Source: UBA2589 sp038120095 (GTDB taxonomy: Bacteria > Gemmatimonadota > Gemmatimonadetes > Longimicrobiales > Gaopeijiaceae). Taken from it: a stretch of DNA of 64,000 nt. The translations under genes were made by a program, and so were the position numbers. Below, one piece after another: positions 52,742 through 61,274 of the stretch (its first letter is position 1; each line of letters opens with the position of its first letter). The stretch is taken from positions 1-64,000 of the forward strand of contig JAYOKZ010000007.1 of the NCBI GenBank assembly GCA_038120095.1, read 5' to 3'. Below the pieces are notes generated by a model, which had not been told where the DNA came from, did not search any database, and was given only the letters and a program-made list of their open reading frames with translations.

Positions 52742-52752
52742 TTTCACTGAAT

Positions 52753-53796
52753 GTGATTCTTCCTACGTTCATTGCCGTCGCGGGCGTGCTCACTTCCCCA
52801 CCGAATGCCGCACCGGACACACTGCCTCTGGTCCGGGAAGCGTGGATCATGGGGACACGGGCGGTCGTCATCCTGGACCGGCCTCCAACAGGAAGCCGCC
52901 TCGAGGCCAGTGAACGTGTACTGGGCGAGCTGCGAAGAGTGGAACGGCTCCTGAGCACGTGGGATCCGACGTCCGAACTGAGCAAGATCAATGCGGCGTC
53001 ACCGGGGCTCCGTGCAATGCCCGGAGCAGAACTCGGCGAACTTCTGGTGCGAGCTGCTGAGCTGACGGACCGGGCGGGCGGCACGTTCGATCCCTCCGTC
53101 GGAGCATACATCGACGCCTGGGATCTCCGGGGGTCAGGGCGTCAACCCTCCCCGGCAGAACTCGAACGCGCCCAGGCCGCGACAGGTCAGCCAGGCGTTT
53201 CCATCGATCGCCACTCGGGCGCGGTGGTCCGGCATGACCGGTCGGCGTGGCTCGATTCAGGAGCGTTCGGGAAGGGGGCAGCGCTCCTCGCCGCTGCCCG
53301 TCTGCCCGAGGCAGACTCGGTCGACATGCTGGTGGACCTTGGCGGACAACTCTGGCTTTCGCCCAAAGGGCAACCGCGACGCGTCGAGATCGCGCATCCC
53401 TCGGATCGGGCGGCAACCGTCGGCTACTTCACCCTTCCGTCCGGCCACTCGGTGGCGACGTCCGGGATCTCGGAGCGGGCAGTCACGATCGACGGCGTGC
53501 GGATCGGACACATCCTGGATCCTCGAACCGGCCGGCCCGTATCCGGCTGGGGCAGTGTGAGTGTCGTCTCCGAGGACCCGATGGAGGCCGACGCCCTGTC
53601 TACGGCTCTGTTCGTCATGGGCCCCGAGGCAGGTGCCATGTGGGCAGAAACACAAGGGACAGTGGCGGCTCTTTTCGTGATCGAAACAGCCACAGGCTTG
53701 CGCGTACGATGGACACCGCCGATGGCCCAGCTGCTACCCGCTACGCCCGACGGAACACCGTACGTCCTGTACGAACCCTATCTTCCGAGTCGCTGA
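52753..53796 (+). CDS. apbE: FAD:protein FMN transferase ApbE
   Basis: Attaches FMN covalently to threonine in periplasmic proteins, using FAD. The 347-residue protein has a short signal-like N-terminus, the conserved MGT (IMGTRAVV), DSGAFGKGAAL, the FAD/Mg block HILDPRTGRPVSGW and ADALSTALFVMG. The GTG at 52753 is the only start giving the exported N-terminus, but it has no ribosome site, so initiation may be leaderless or weak. It is first in an operon with a porin, its likely substrate (FMN-binding protein) and a membrane protein. Confidence 0.92.
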   Translation: MILPTFIAVAGVLTSPPNAAPDTLPLVREAWIMGTRAVVILDRPPTGSRLEASERVLGELRRVERLLSTWDPTSELSKINAASPGLRAMPGAELGELLVRAAELTDRAGGTFDPSVGAYIDAWDLRGSGRQPSPAELERAQAATGQPGVSIDRHSGAVVRHDRSAWLDSGAFGKGAALLAAARLPEADSVDMLVDLGGQLWLSPKGQPRRVEIAHPSDRAATVGYFTLPSGHSVATSGISERAVTIDGVRIGHILDPRTGRPVSGWGSVSVVSEDPMEADALSTALFVMGPEAGAMWAETQGTVAALFVIETATGLRVRWTPPMAQLLPATPDGTPYVLYEPYLPSR

Positions 53797-53798
53797 CC

Positions 53799-55100
53799 AT
53801 GCGCCTGAGCACCCGACGGGGGCCCGCGGCGGGATTGTCTCCCCGTACTCTATCCCTGATCGCCCTGTTCGCGTCGGTTCTGAGTTCTGGTGACCTCGAG
53901 GGCCAGACGTCTCCGGACTCAGCGCGAATCGCGGAACTGGAGCGACGACTGGATGCGGTCACGCGCGAACTCGAGCGGCTCGACCTCGGCGAAGACGTGG
54001 TGCCTGCGGACGCCATGGAAGCGGGATTCGGTCCCGGTGCGTCGAAGGTCTATCAGATCGAGCAGGGTGTCTCGATCGGAGGGTACGGAGAATTTCTCTA
54101 CGAAAATTACAGCGGCGAACGCCAGGACGGTGCAGCGTCAGGGAGTTTCGATCAGTTCGACGCTCTTCGGGCGATTATCTACGTCGGTTACAAATTCGAC
54201 GATCGGTTTCTCTTCAACTCCGAGATCGAAGTCGAACACGCCGACGAGATTTTTCTCGAATTCGCGTACCTCGAGTACCGGCTCTCGGATCAGCTGGGGC
54301 TGCGCGGGGGAACGCTTCTGGCGCCGCTCGGTCTCGTCAATGAACTCCACGAACCTCCGATCTTTCTCGGTAGTGAGCGGGCGGTCACAGAGCAACGAAT
54401 CATTCCGACCACATGGCGCGAGAACGGCTTCGGGGCATTCGGTGGCAATGACGACTTCGCGTGGCGCGTCTATCTGCTGAACTCACTCGATGGTGCCGAC
54501 TTCGCATCAACCGGCGTGCGTGGCGGCCGGCAGAAAGGCAGCAAGGCACGAGCGGAAGACTTCGGTCTCGCTGCGCGCCTCGACTACACCGGGAGGCCCG
54601 GCCTGCTCGCCGGCGTGTCTGCGTACTCCGGAGACGCAGGCCACGACCGAGAGGTCAACGGAGCTGACGTGGGTGGACGCCTGACGATCTGGGACCTGCA
54701 CGTGGACTACCGATCTCGCGGACTGTGGCTTCGAGGCCTCGTGGCGGGAGCCTCCGTGGGCGACGCCGCGTTGCTGAACGAACTGGCAGGGTTGGCCGGT
54801 CCCTCGGGTGTCGGGTCGGAAATGCTGGGCTGGTACGTGCAGGCCGGCTTCGATGTTCTGCGCGGGACGACCATTGATCACGAGCTGTTTCCGTACGTTG
54901 GACTGGAAAAGGTGGAAACGCAGCGCCAGGTGCCGACGGGATTCTCGGTGGACCCCGCCACCAGCGTTACGGTCACCTCGTTTGGGCTGGCCTGGAAGCC
55001 GATACCTCAGATCATCCTGAAGGCTGACCTCCAGCTGCATTCGAACGGCGCGAACACCGGTGAGAATCAGTGGAACGTGAATCTGGGATGGCTGTTCTGA
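53799..55100 (+). CDS. outer-membrane porin with coiled-coil N-terminus
   Basis: A 433-residue protein: signal peptide (TLSLIALFASVLSSGDLEGQ), a short coiled coil (ARIAELERRLDAVTRELERL), then amphipathic strands beginning SIGGYGEFLYENY and ending WNVNLGWLF with terminal aromatic, as in phosphate-selective (OprP/OprO-like) porins. ATG two bases after the apbE stop. In this operon it may deliver the electron acceptor or its chelate to the periplasmic flavoprotein. Ligand unknown. Confidence 0.82.
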   Translation: MRLSTRRGPAAGLSPRTLSLIALFASVLSSGDLEGQTSPDSARIAELERRLDAVTRELERLDLGEDVVPADAMEAGFGPGASKVYQIEQGVSIGGYGEFLYENYSGERQDGAASGSFDQFDALRAIIYVGYKFDDRFLFNSEIEVEHADEIFLEFAYLEYRLSDQLGLRGGTLLAPLGLVNELHEPPIFLGSERAVTEQRIIPTTWRENGFGAFGGNDDFAWRVYLLNSLDGADFASTGVRGGRQKGSKARAEDFGLAARLDYTGRPGLLAGVSAYSGDAGHDREVNGADVGGRLTIWDLHVDYRSRGLWLRGLVAGASVGDAALLNELAGLAGPSGVGSEMLGWYVQAGFDVLRGTTIDHELFPYVGLEKVETQRQVPTGFSVDPATSVTVTSFGLAWKPIPQIILKADLQLHSNGANTGENQWNVNLGWLF

Positions 55101-55648
55101 AACGTTTGCGCCTTCTCGCCGGCGTGGCCGGCGCGACGATGGTCCTGACAGGGTCCGCAGCGGGACAGATCTCGCAGGAGGAAGCTCTGGCTCTGGCCTT
55201 CCCGAACATGACCGTGGAGCGCCGTACGGCCTACCTCGATGACGACCAGCTCGCGAGCGCCCGGCGTCTGGCAGGAGAGCGAGCCGAGGTTCGTTCTGCC
55301 ATCGTCACCCACTACGTCGCGAGCCGAAACGGGGCTCCTGTCGGCGCTGCCTACTTCGATGCGCACCGTGTCCGCACTCTGCAGGAGGTCCTGATGGTCG
55401 TGGTGCGACCCGACGGGTCCGTGGATCGCATCGAAACCGTAGCCTTTCGAGAGCCCCCCGAGTACCGGGCTCCGGACGGGTGGCTCGACCTGTTCGAAGG
55501 GCGCCCGCTCTCCGACGAGCTGTCGACACGCGGGAACATTCCGAACGTTACAGGGGCGACGCTCACATCGAACGCGGTGACCTCGGCCGTACGCCGAGTC
55601 CTCGCTCTCCATGCCGTCGTCCGTCCGTTCGCCGATCGGGTTCCGTGA
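55088..55648 (+). CDS. periplasmic FMN-binding domain protein, ApbE substrate
   Basis: A 186-residue exported protein. After the signal (ending SAAGQ) a PF04205-like FMN-binding domain contains the flavinylation motif TGATLTS at residues 155-161, with Thr158 the predicted FMN attachment site, as in NqrC and RnfG. The ATG at 55088 overlaps the porin's last codons by 13 bases; a GTG six codons earlier is possible. It is followed by a membrane protein with a GTGA overlap, suggesting electrons pass between membrane and flavin. Confidence 0.88.
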   Translation: MAVLKRLRLLAGVAGATMVLTGSAAGQISQEEALALAFPNMTVERRTAYLDDDQLASARRLAGERAEVRSAIVTHYVASRNGAPVGAAYFDAHRVRTLQEVLMVVVRPDGSVDRIETVAFREPPEYRAPDGWLDLFEGRPLSDELSTRGNIPNVTGATLTSNAVTSAVRRVLALHAVVRPFADRVP

Positions 55649-56154
55649 CCCGGTTCCAGCGAGGGCTCCTGTACGGCTCGACCTTCGTCGCCGCGGTCTC
55701 GGGCGTGACGTACTTCGTCATGAAGCGCTTCATGACCCCGGTCGATCCCTGGGCCGTGATCAACCATCCCCTCGAGCCGTGGGCACTCAAGCTGCACATC
55801 CTCACGGCGCCCGTGATGCTGTTCGCCGTGGGGCTGATCACCACCCAGCACATCTGGAGAAGCATGCGGTCGAACCTTCCGACGGGTCGTCAAAGTGGCC
55901 TGATTGCGGTAGGGACGTTCACCCCGCTTGTCGCAACGGGCTACCTCATTCAAACCTTCACATCCCCGACTACCCTGACCATCCTGGGGTGGAGTCACCT
56001 CATGCTCGGCGTCGCCTGCGCCGCCTCCCTGCTCGTCCACCACACCGTACTCAAGGGCAGGCGCAGGCGCAGACGCCCGGGCACCCTTCCCGTTCTTGCC
56101 ATCCCACCCTCCCCTCCGGACACACCGCCCCCTTCGCCGCGTACGTCGTTGTGA
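55645..56154 (+). CDS. four-helix membrane protein of the flavin operon
   Basis: A 169-residue inner-membrane protein with four predicted helices (about residues 7-25, 48-70, 85-105 and 118-138) and a very basic, then Pro-rich cytoplasmic tail. Histidines in and near the helices (HPLEPWALKLHIL, TTQHIW, GWSHLMLG, LLVHHTVL) could bind heme, as in DUF4405 or cytochrome b-like partners of flavinylated proteins. GTG start overlaps the FMN-binding gene stop. Heme binding is inference; the role would be to move quinol or other electrons to the periplasmic FMN. Confidence 0.75.
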   Translation: MTRFQRGLLYGSTFVAAVSGVTYFVMKRFMTPVDPWAVINHPLEPWALKLHILTAPVMLFAVGLITTQHIWRSMRSNLPTGRQSGLIAVGTFTPLVATGYLIQTFTSPTTLTILGWSHLMLGVACAASLLVHHTVLKGRRRRRRPGTLPVLAIPPSPPDTPPPSPRTSL

Positions 56155-56190
56155 CCACACCGCGGCAGCGAAAGTCGCTCTGACGGCAGC

Positions 56191-57861
56191 TCAGCCCAGG
56201 TTCGGGCGTCGGAGATGCCAGTCGGTACGAGCCTGAAAGGCGTGAGCGACGTTCAGGATCTTGTCATCCTCGAACAGATTGCCCAACAGCGTGGTCGTCA
56301 GGGGCATCGTCGTCGGTGCATCGGAGTCCGGATTTCTCACGCCGAAGCCGTACTGCACGATCGCAGCCGGATGGCCAGTCTGGTTCGTGAGACCCACGTG
56401 TCCTCCGCCGGACACGAACATGTCGAAACCCGCCATCACCTCCTCAACCTCCTTCATCAGAATGAGGCGCCGGCGCTGGCTCTGCACGTAGTCGAGAGCC
56501 CGGGTGTCACGCCCCCGGCGGAAGCGGCCGCGGCGGCGAGCCTCCCTCGGATCCAGCCCCTCCGGAACCGGGTCCGGCTCCTCCCCATCGGGCGAAACGT
56601 GAAAATCGAACGCAGCCGATGACTCGACCCCGAGGGAGTTCGAGCTGCCACGAGGCATTTCCGGCATCTCTTCGAGTTCGAGACCCATGTCCCGGAGTTG
56701 ATCGAGGAACTCGACGGGCGCCTCGCTGTCGTAACCGATACGGTACTCCGAGATGTCTGCGTTCGGGTCGAAGTGAAAGGGCGCCGTGAGCGATGCTGGA
56801 TCGTTTTCGCTCGCCCCATGGATTTCATTGAAGACAAGAGCGCAATCCTGAATGGTGCGACACATGGGCCCGGCCTTGTCCATGCTCCATGAAAGCACCA
56901 TCCCCCCGTAACGGCTCACGCGTCCGAACGTCGGACGCAGAGCACTCAACCCGTTTCGTCGCGCAGGGGAGACGATGGAACCCTGGGTCTCCGTGCCGAT
57001 CGCAAAGGCGACGGCGGCGGCGGCAGTCGCCGAGCCCGGACCGGCCGACGAACCGCTCGAGCCCTCGTCCGGATTCCACGGGTTTCGGGTCTGGCCCCGG
57101 TACCACCGATCACCAGAGGCGAACTCCCCGGTGGCCAGCTTCGCAATAAGAACCGCACCAGCTTCCCGGAGCCGCACGACGAGATCGGCGTCTTCGTCGA
57201 TCCTCTGATCGGCGAAGCTGTCCGAGCCCCAGGTTGTCCGCGTGCCCGAGACCGTGAACAGATCCTTGAGCCCGTAGGGGATTCCGTGCAGCGGCCCACG
57301 CCACGTGCCATTCCTCAAATCGGTGTCGGCTTGCTGAGCCTCTTCACGCGCCCGATCGGGAAGAATCGATACCGCGAACATCAGCTCAGGGTCATAACGA
57401 TCCATTCGCTCGAGGTAGATATCGGTCAGGTCGACCGAAGACAGATGGCGTCCCTGAATGAGCGCTGCCAACCGCTCCACTGGTAACCATGCGATGTCGT
57501 CAGGATCACCGGGAACCGCACCTTCCCACGGGCGGATGGCAATCTCGTGCCGCTCGAATGGATCGATGCCTCGTCGATACCAACTGCGGTACAGGGAGCC
57601 TGTGCCACCCGGGTAAGCCTGATACACCAGCGCCGGATGCTCGCCATTCCCGAGGGGAACCGGAGGCGGTTCCTCCTGAGCCTGCTGAGAAAGTGCGCGA
57701 AGGAACTCGGGATCATCCTGCAGACGGGGCTCCGCCGCCAGAAGCATCTCCGGGCGTACCGCTCCTGCCGTGACTGCAAGTGCCGCTGCCTTCAGGAAAT
57801 CACGCCGCTGCAGTCCCCGCAGGTCATGGAGAACGGCTCGTTCACGCTTCGTCGGGTCCAT
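56191..57861 (-). CDS. Tat-exported amidase-signature hydrolase
   Basis: A 556-residue amidase. The N-terminus has a twin-arginine signal (QRRDFLKAAALAVTAGA). Catalytic elements are Lys in YGLKDLFTV, cis-Ser in EGSSGSSAGPG and nucleophile Ser in TETQGSIVSPA. ATG at 57861 is preceded by GGAAGG with seven bases spacing. Related in fold to the amidase at 49.2 kb but clearly diverged and with a Tat rather than Sec leader, implying it folds in the cytoplasm. It lies 92 bases behind an M20 peptidase gene. Confidence 0.86.
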   Translation of the reverse strand: MDPTKRERAVLHDLRGLQRRDFLKAAALAVTAGAVRPEMLLAAEPRLQDDPEFLRALSQQAQEEPPPVPLGNGEHPALVYQAYPGGTGSLYRSWYRRGIDPFERHEIAIRPWEGAVPGDPDDIAWLPVERLAALIQGRHLSSVDLTDIYLERMDRYDPELMFAVSILPDRAREEAQQADTDLRNGTWRGPLHGIPYGLKDLFTVSGTRTTWGSDSFADQRIDEDADLVVRLREAGAVLIAKLATGEFASGDRWYRGQTRNPWNPDEGSSGSSAGPGSATAAAAVAFAIGTETQGSIVSPARRNGLSALRPTFGRVSRYGGMVLSWSMDKAGPMCRTIQDCALVFNEIHGASENDPASLTAPFHFDPNADISEYRIGYDSEAPVEFLDQLRDMGLELEEMPEMPRGSSNSLGVESSAAFDFHVSPDGEEPDPVPEGLDPREARRRGRFRRGRDTRALDYVQSQRRRLILMKEVEEVMAGFDMFVSGGGHVGLTNQTGHPAAIVQYGFGVRNPDSDAPTTMPLTTTLLGNLFEDDKILNVAHAFQARTDWHLRRPNLG

Positions 57862-57953
57862 GCGCACACCTTCCGTAAGAATTGAGTCGCTGACGATGTC
57901 GGGGGGAGGCAGGGGTGGCAAGACAACAGGGTCTCGTGAGCCCCTGTCTCGCA

Positions 57954-59432
57954 TCACCCGCCCATGGAGTCGCTGTTCAGAATCAGTTGGTGGAAGAAGC
58001 GGATACTCGCGAGATATCCCTCGATCCCCATGCGCTCATCGGTGCCGTGAAACCGCGTCATCGCATCCTCCTCGAAGCGCGCAGGCAGAAAACGAAAGAC
58101 GGCATCGGATGCGTCGCTGTAGTACTTCGCATCCGTTCCTCCAACGACGAGGTAGGGCGCGACGATCACGTCCTCGCCGTTCGTTTCCCGAATCGTACGC
58201 GCCACGAGTTCAAAGGCGGCCCCTTCCGGGTCGGATACACGCGAAGGATTCTGCGCTTCTGCCGAGACCGTCACGCGGACGCGAGGGTCATCGATGATCT
58301 CGACCACGCGGGCCATGACAGTTTCGATGGTCTCGCCCGGCTTGATCCGATGATTCACGATCGCCCGGGCAACGATCGGGAGAACATTCGACTTCACGCC
58401 ACCCTCGATGATGGTCGGCGCAGTCGTCGTCCGCAGCATGGCCGCAGTCGTAGGATCCGAGGCGAGCCCGAACTCGACCGCTGGCTCGAAGAGCCAGAGA
58501 TTGCCCATCACGACTCGGGCGAGGAAGGGCATATGAGGCGCCAGCGTGACGAACATTTCGCGCGCTGCCCCGTCCAGTCCGGCAGGGAACGGCTCCGCCT
58601 GCAGTCGCGCGATGGCACCCGCGAGCACCCCGATATTCGTCTGTGCAGGGGGCATGGAGGAATGCCCCCCGGGCCCCTCGACATGCAGCTCCAGACTCAC
58701 AAATCCCTTCTCGGCAATTCCGACGAGAGCCACCGCACCATCGACCCCGGGGACGAGTCCCTCCGCGATCGTTCCACCTTCATCCAGAACGAACGCGTAC
58801 GGTTCTGACCCGCGCGCCCTCAGCAGGGCGGCGATGGCTCCTGCCCCGCGCGGCCCCCCAACCTCCTCGTCGTGTCCGAATGCGAGATGGATGGTACGAC
58901 GCGGACGGTGCCCATCGGCGACGAGGAGCTCCACGGCCTCGAGGATCGCCACCACCGAGATCTTGTCATCCATCGTGCCCCGGCCCCAGACGTAGCCGTC
59001 CGCAACGACACCACCATAAGGGTCGTGCGTCCAGTCCCCCTCCGTGCCCGGAATCACCGGCACCACATCCAGGTGGCCCATGAGCACGACCGGATCCAGT
59101 GATGGATCGGAGCCCTCCCAGGTGTAGAGGAGGCTCAGGTCCCCGATGACCTCCCGCGTCAGGGTCGCGTGCGTGCGGGGGTATGCAGACTCGAAGTGAT
59201 CGTGGAGCGCGAGGAACTGCGCCGTGTCCGTCTCTTCGACCGTCTCGAACGAGATTGTCGGAATCCGGATCGCGCTGGCGAAACGGTCGACCACAGCATC
59301 CTGGTCCAGGGATAGCGGCGGCACGGCTTCGACCGGCGTGCGATCGGGTGTGAGTCGGGTGGCGTTGAGAAACACCACGATGGAAAGTGCGACGAGGACC
59401 CCCACGCCTGAAAAGAAGACTCTCCTCACCAC
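57954..59432 (-). CDS. membrane-anchored M20 peptidase (CPS1/PM20D1-like)
   Basis: A 492-residue zinc peptidase with an N-terminal anchor helix (VFFSGVGVLVALSIVVFL). Metal and catalytic residues lie in VLMGHLDVVPV, GRGTMDDKISV, FGHDEEVGGPRG and the last His in RFHGTDERMGIEG; the long spacer and VVGGTDAKYY fit yeast carboxypeptidase S and mammalian PM20D1, which hydrolyse peptides or N-acyl amino acids. The start is a pair of GTG codons at 59432. It lies in the same orientation as the flanking amidase and AbgB-like genes, suggesting a shared amide/peptide catabolic role. Confidence 0.87.
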   Translation of the reverse strand: MVRRVFFSGVGVLVALSIVVFLNATRLTPDRTPVEAVPPLSLDQDAVVDRFASAIRIPTISFETVEETDTAQFLALHDHFESAYPRTHATLTREVIGDLSLLYTWEGSDPSLDPVVLMGHLDVVPVIPGTEGDWTHDPYGGVVADGYVWGRGTMDDKISVVAILEAVELLVADGHRPRRTIHLAFGHDEEVGGPRGAGAIAALLRARGSEPYAFVLDEGGTIAEGLVPGVDGAVALVGIAEKGFVSLELHVEGPGGHSSMPPAQTNIGVLAGAIARLQAEPFPAGLDGAAREMFVTLAPHMPFLARVVMGNLWLFEPAVEFGLASDPTTAAMLRTTTAPTIIEGGVKSNVLPIVARAIVNHRIKPGETIETVMARVVEIIDDPRVRVTVSAEAQNPSRVSDPEGAAFELVARTIRETNGEDVIVAPYLVVGGTDAKYYSDASDAVFRFLPARFEEDAMTRFHGTDERMGIEGYLASIRFFHQLILNSDSMGG

Positions 59433-59534
59433 GTCGGACCCCTCTGGACGACCTCAGCCCGGTGGCACCGGCCCTCAGGGTCCGGCGCCACCAGGCTGCT
59501 CGTACGCGTGCGACGAACGTCGATCACCCGACGG

Positions 59535-61193
59535 TCACTTCACCCCACCCGGCCGCAGCAGCTCCGCATCCGGATCCGAGTCCTCACTGACCGGACGAGT
59601 GCGCACGGTCGGATACTCGATGCCCAGCTGCTCCAGATATGTGTCGAAGCGATCAGGATCGTAGTAGTAGGGACGCATCCGCTCGCGCCATTCGGCCATG
59701 ATATCCTCGTTCAGCCAGATGGCCGGCTGATCCGTCTCCGAGATGAAGGGCGTGTACGTCGTCTCGGCGGTCTGGACATCGTTGAAGTAGTCCCAGGCGG
59801 CGTCCACCGTCTCCCCATCGAGGAAGAGGTCCAGCAGAGTCAGAGCCTGGGCCTTCGCTCCATGGAGCGAGCCCTTGTGTGCGATCGGTGTTGCCATCGC
59901 GATCCCGTTCGCCCAGTTGTGCCCCGGCCCGCCCGGCATGTTCGCCGGGAAGCGCATCGTCACCGTAGGCATGTTCCACGAGATGTCTCCGATGTCGTCG
60001 GATCCACCCCCGAGAGAGCGCGACAGGTCGACAGGTCCCCCGAGTTCGCTGACCTCCGTCGGCAGCCCTCGCTCTTCCTGACCCATCTCGCGCTGGAGCG
60101 CATTGGCCAGCGTGATATCCGCTTCGCTCCAGTCGGGCATCCCCACGCGCTCGATGTTCGCGTGGGTCACCTCCGCGACCGGCTTGCTGAAGTGACGGCT
60201 CCATGCCGAACCCACCGTCATGATCGTATCGACCTGCGTGCCGGTCATGAGCGCGGCCCCTTCGGCCATCAGCTTCGCAGCGTCGTACGACTCCATCACG
60301 AGCTCGTAGTTGATCTCGCGGAAGAAGTACCAGATGGTCGCCGTCTGCGGTACGACATTCGGCTGGTCACCACCGTCGACGATGATGTAGTGCGACCGCT
60401 CGGCGGGACGGAGATGCTCCCGCTTGAACTCCCACGCCTGTGCCATGAGCATCACCGCATCGAGCGCGGAGCGTCCCCGCCACGGCGAGCCCGCGGAGTG
60501 TGCCGTTTCGCCCGTGAAGCGGAACTGGGCCGAGACGAGTGCGTTACCGCCCGCCTGACCCCACGTGGTGTTGAAGCCCGAAGAGACGTGCGTGAAGAGG
60601 TTGACGTCGACGCCGTCGAAGATTCCTTCCCGAACGAAGAAGGCCTTCGACCCGAGCTGCTCTTCGGCGATTCCCGGCCAGATCAGAAGGGTACCGTCGA
60701 TGTTCTCCCGCTCCATCAACTCCTTCACGTTCAGCGCGGCAACGATGTTGACCGCCTGCCCGGAGTTGTGCCCCTCGCCGTGACCCGGCGCCATGGAGAG
60801 AATCGCGTCGCGATACCCTACACCCGGCTTCTGATTCGACTGAGGAATTCCATCGACGTCCGAACCGAGCGCGATCACGGGCGACCCCGAGCCATTCGAC
60901 CAGCGGGCCGTCCACGCACTGGGCATCCCGGCGACCCCGAGTTCGATCTCGAAGCCATGGTCTTCGAGGATGCCCGTCAGGTACCTCTGAGTCTCGAATT
61001 CCTGAAAGCCGAGTTCTCCGAAGCTGAAGAGCATATCCACGATTTCCTGGACCATCTTCGCATCGTCCTCGACCATCTCCAGGACTTCGTCCTTGAGATC
61101 CTCGAGACGGGGATCGGCCTGAGCGGAAAGCACGGTGGGCATGAGGAGCGCCGCGGCCATCAGGCCCAACGCTCGGAAGGCGACAAAACGCAT
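59535..61193 (-). CDS. secreted M20-family amidohydrolase, AbgB-like (copy 2)
   Basis: A 552-residue paralogue of the product of 50936-52609, alignable end to end with long identical blocks, among them SRHFSKPVAE, GPVDLSRSLGGGSDDIGD and LDLFLDGETVDAAWDYF. It has a signal peptide ending TVLSAQ and the same metal-site motifs (APGHGEGHNSGQ, GIAEEQLGSKAFFV). The ATG at 61193 has GGAG eight bases upstream. The two copies differ mostly at the extreme C-terminus and in the mature N-terminal part, so both probably remain active. 59433-59534 holds no gene. Confidence 0.86.
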   Translation of the reverse strand: MRFVAFRALGLMAAALLMPTVLSAQADPRLEDLKDEVLEMVEDDAKMVQEIVDMLFSFGELGFQEFETQRYLTGILEDHGFEIELGVAGMPSAWTARWSNGSGSPVIALGSDVDGIPQSNQKPGVGYRDAILSMAPGHGEGHNSGQAVNIVAALNVKELMERENIDGTLLIWPGIAEEQLGSKAFFVREGIFDGVDVNLFTHVSSGFNTTWGQAGGNALVSAQFRFTGETAHSAGSPWRGRSALDAVMLMAQAWEFKREHLRPAERSHYIIVDGGDQPNVVPQTATIWYFFREINYELVMESYDAAKLMAEGAALMTGTQVDTIMTVGSAWSRHFSKPVAEVTHANIERVGMPDWSEADITLANALQREMGQEERGLPTEVSELGGPVDLSRSLGGGSDDIGDISWNMPTVTMRFPANMPGGPGHNWANGIAMATPIAHKGSLHGAKAQALTLLDLFLDGETVDAAWDYFNDVQTAETTYTPFISETDQPAIWLNEDIMAEWRERMRPYYYDPDRFDTYLEQLGIEYPTVRTRPVSEDSDPDAELLRPGGVK

Positions 61194-61274
61194 GGGGACT
61201 GCTCCGAATGAGGTGGAGGATTCCGTCAGATTGGCCGGCCAGAGGTGACCCGGCAAGTCATTCTGCCCCGTCCG

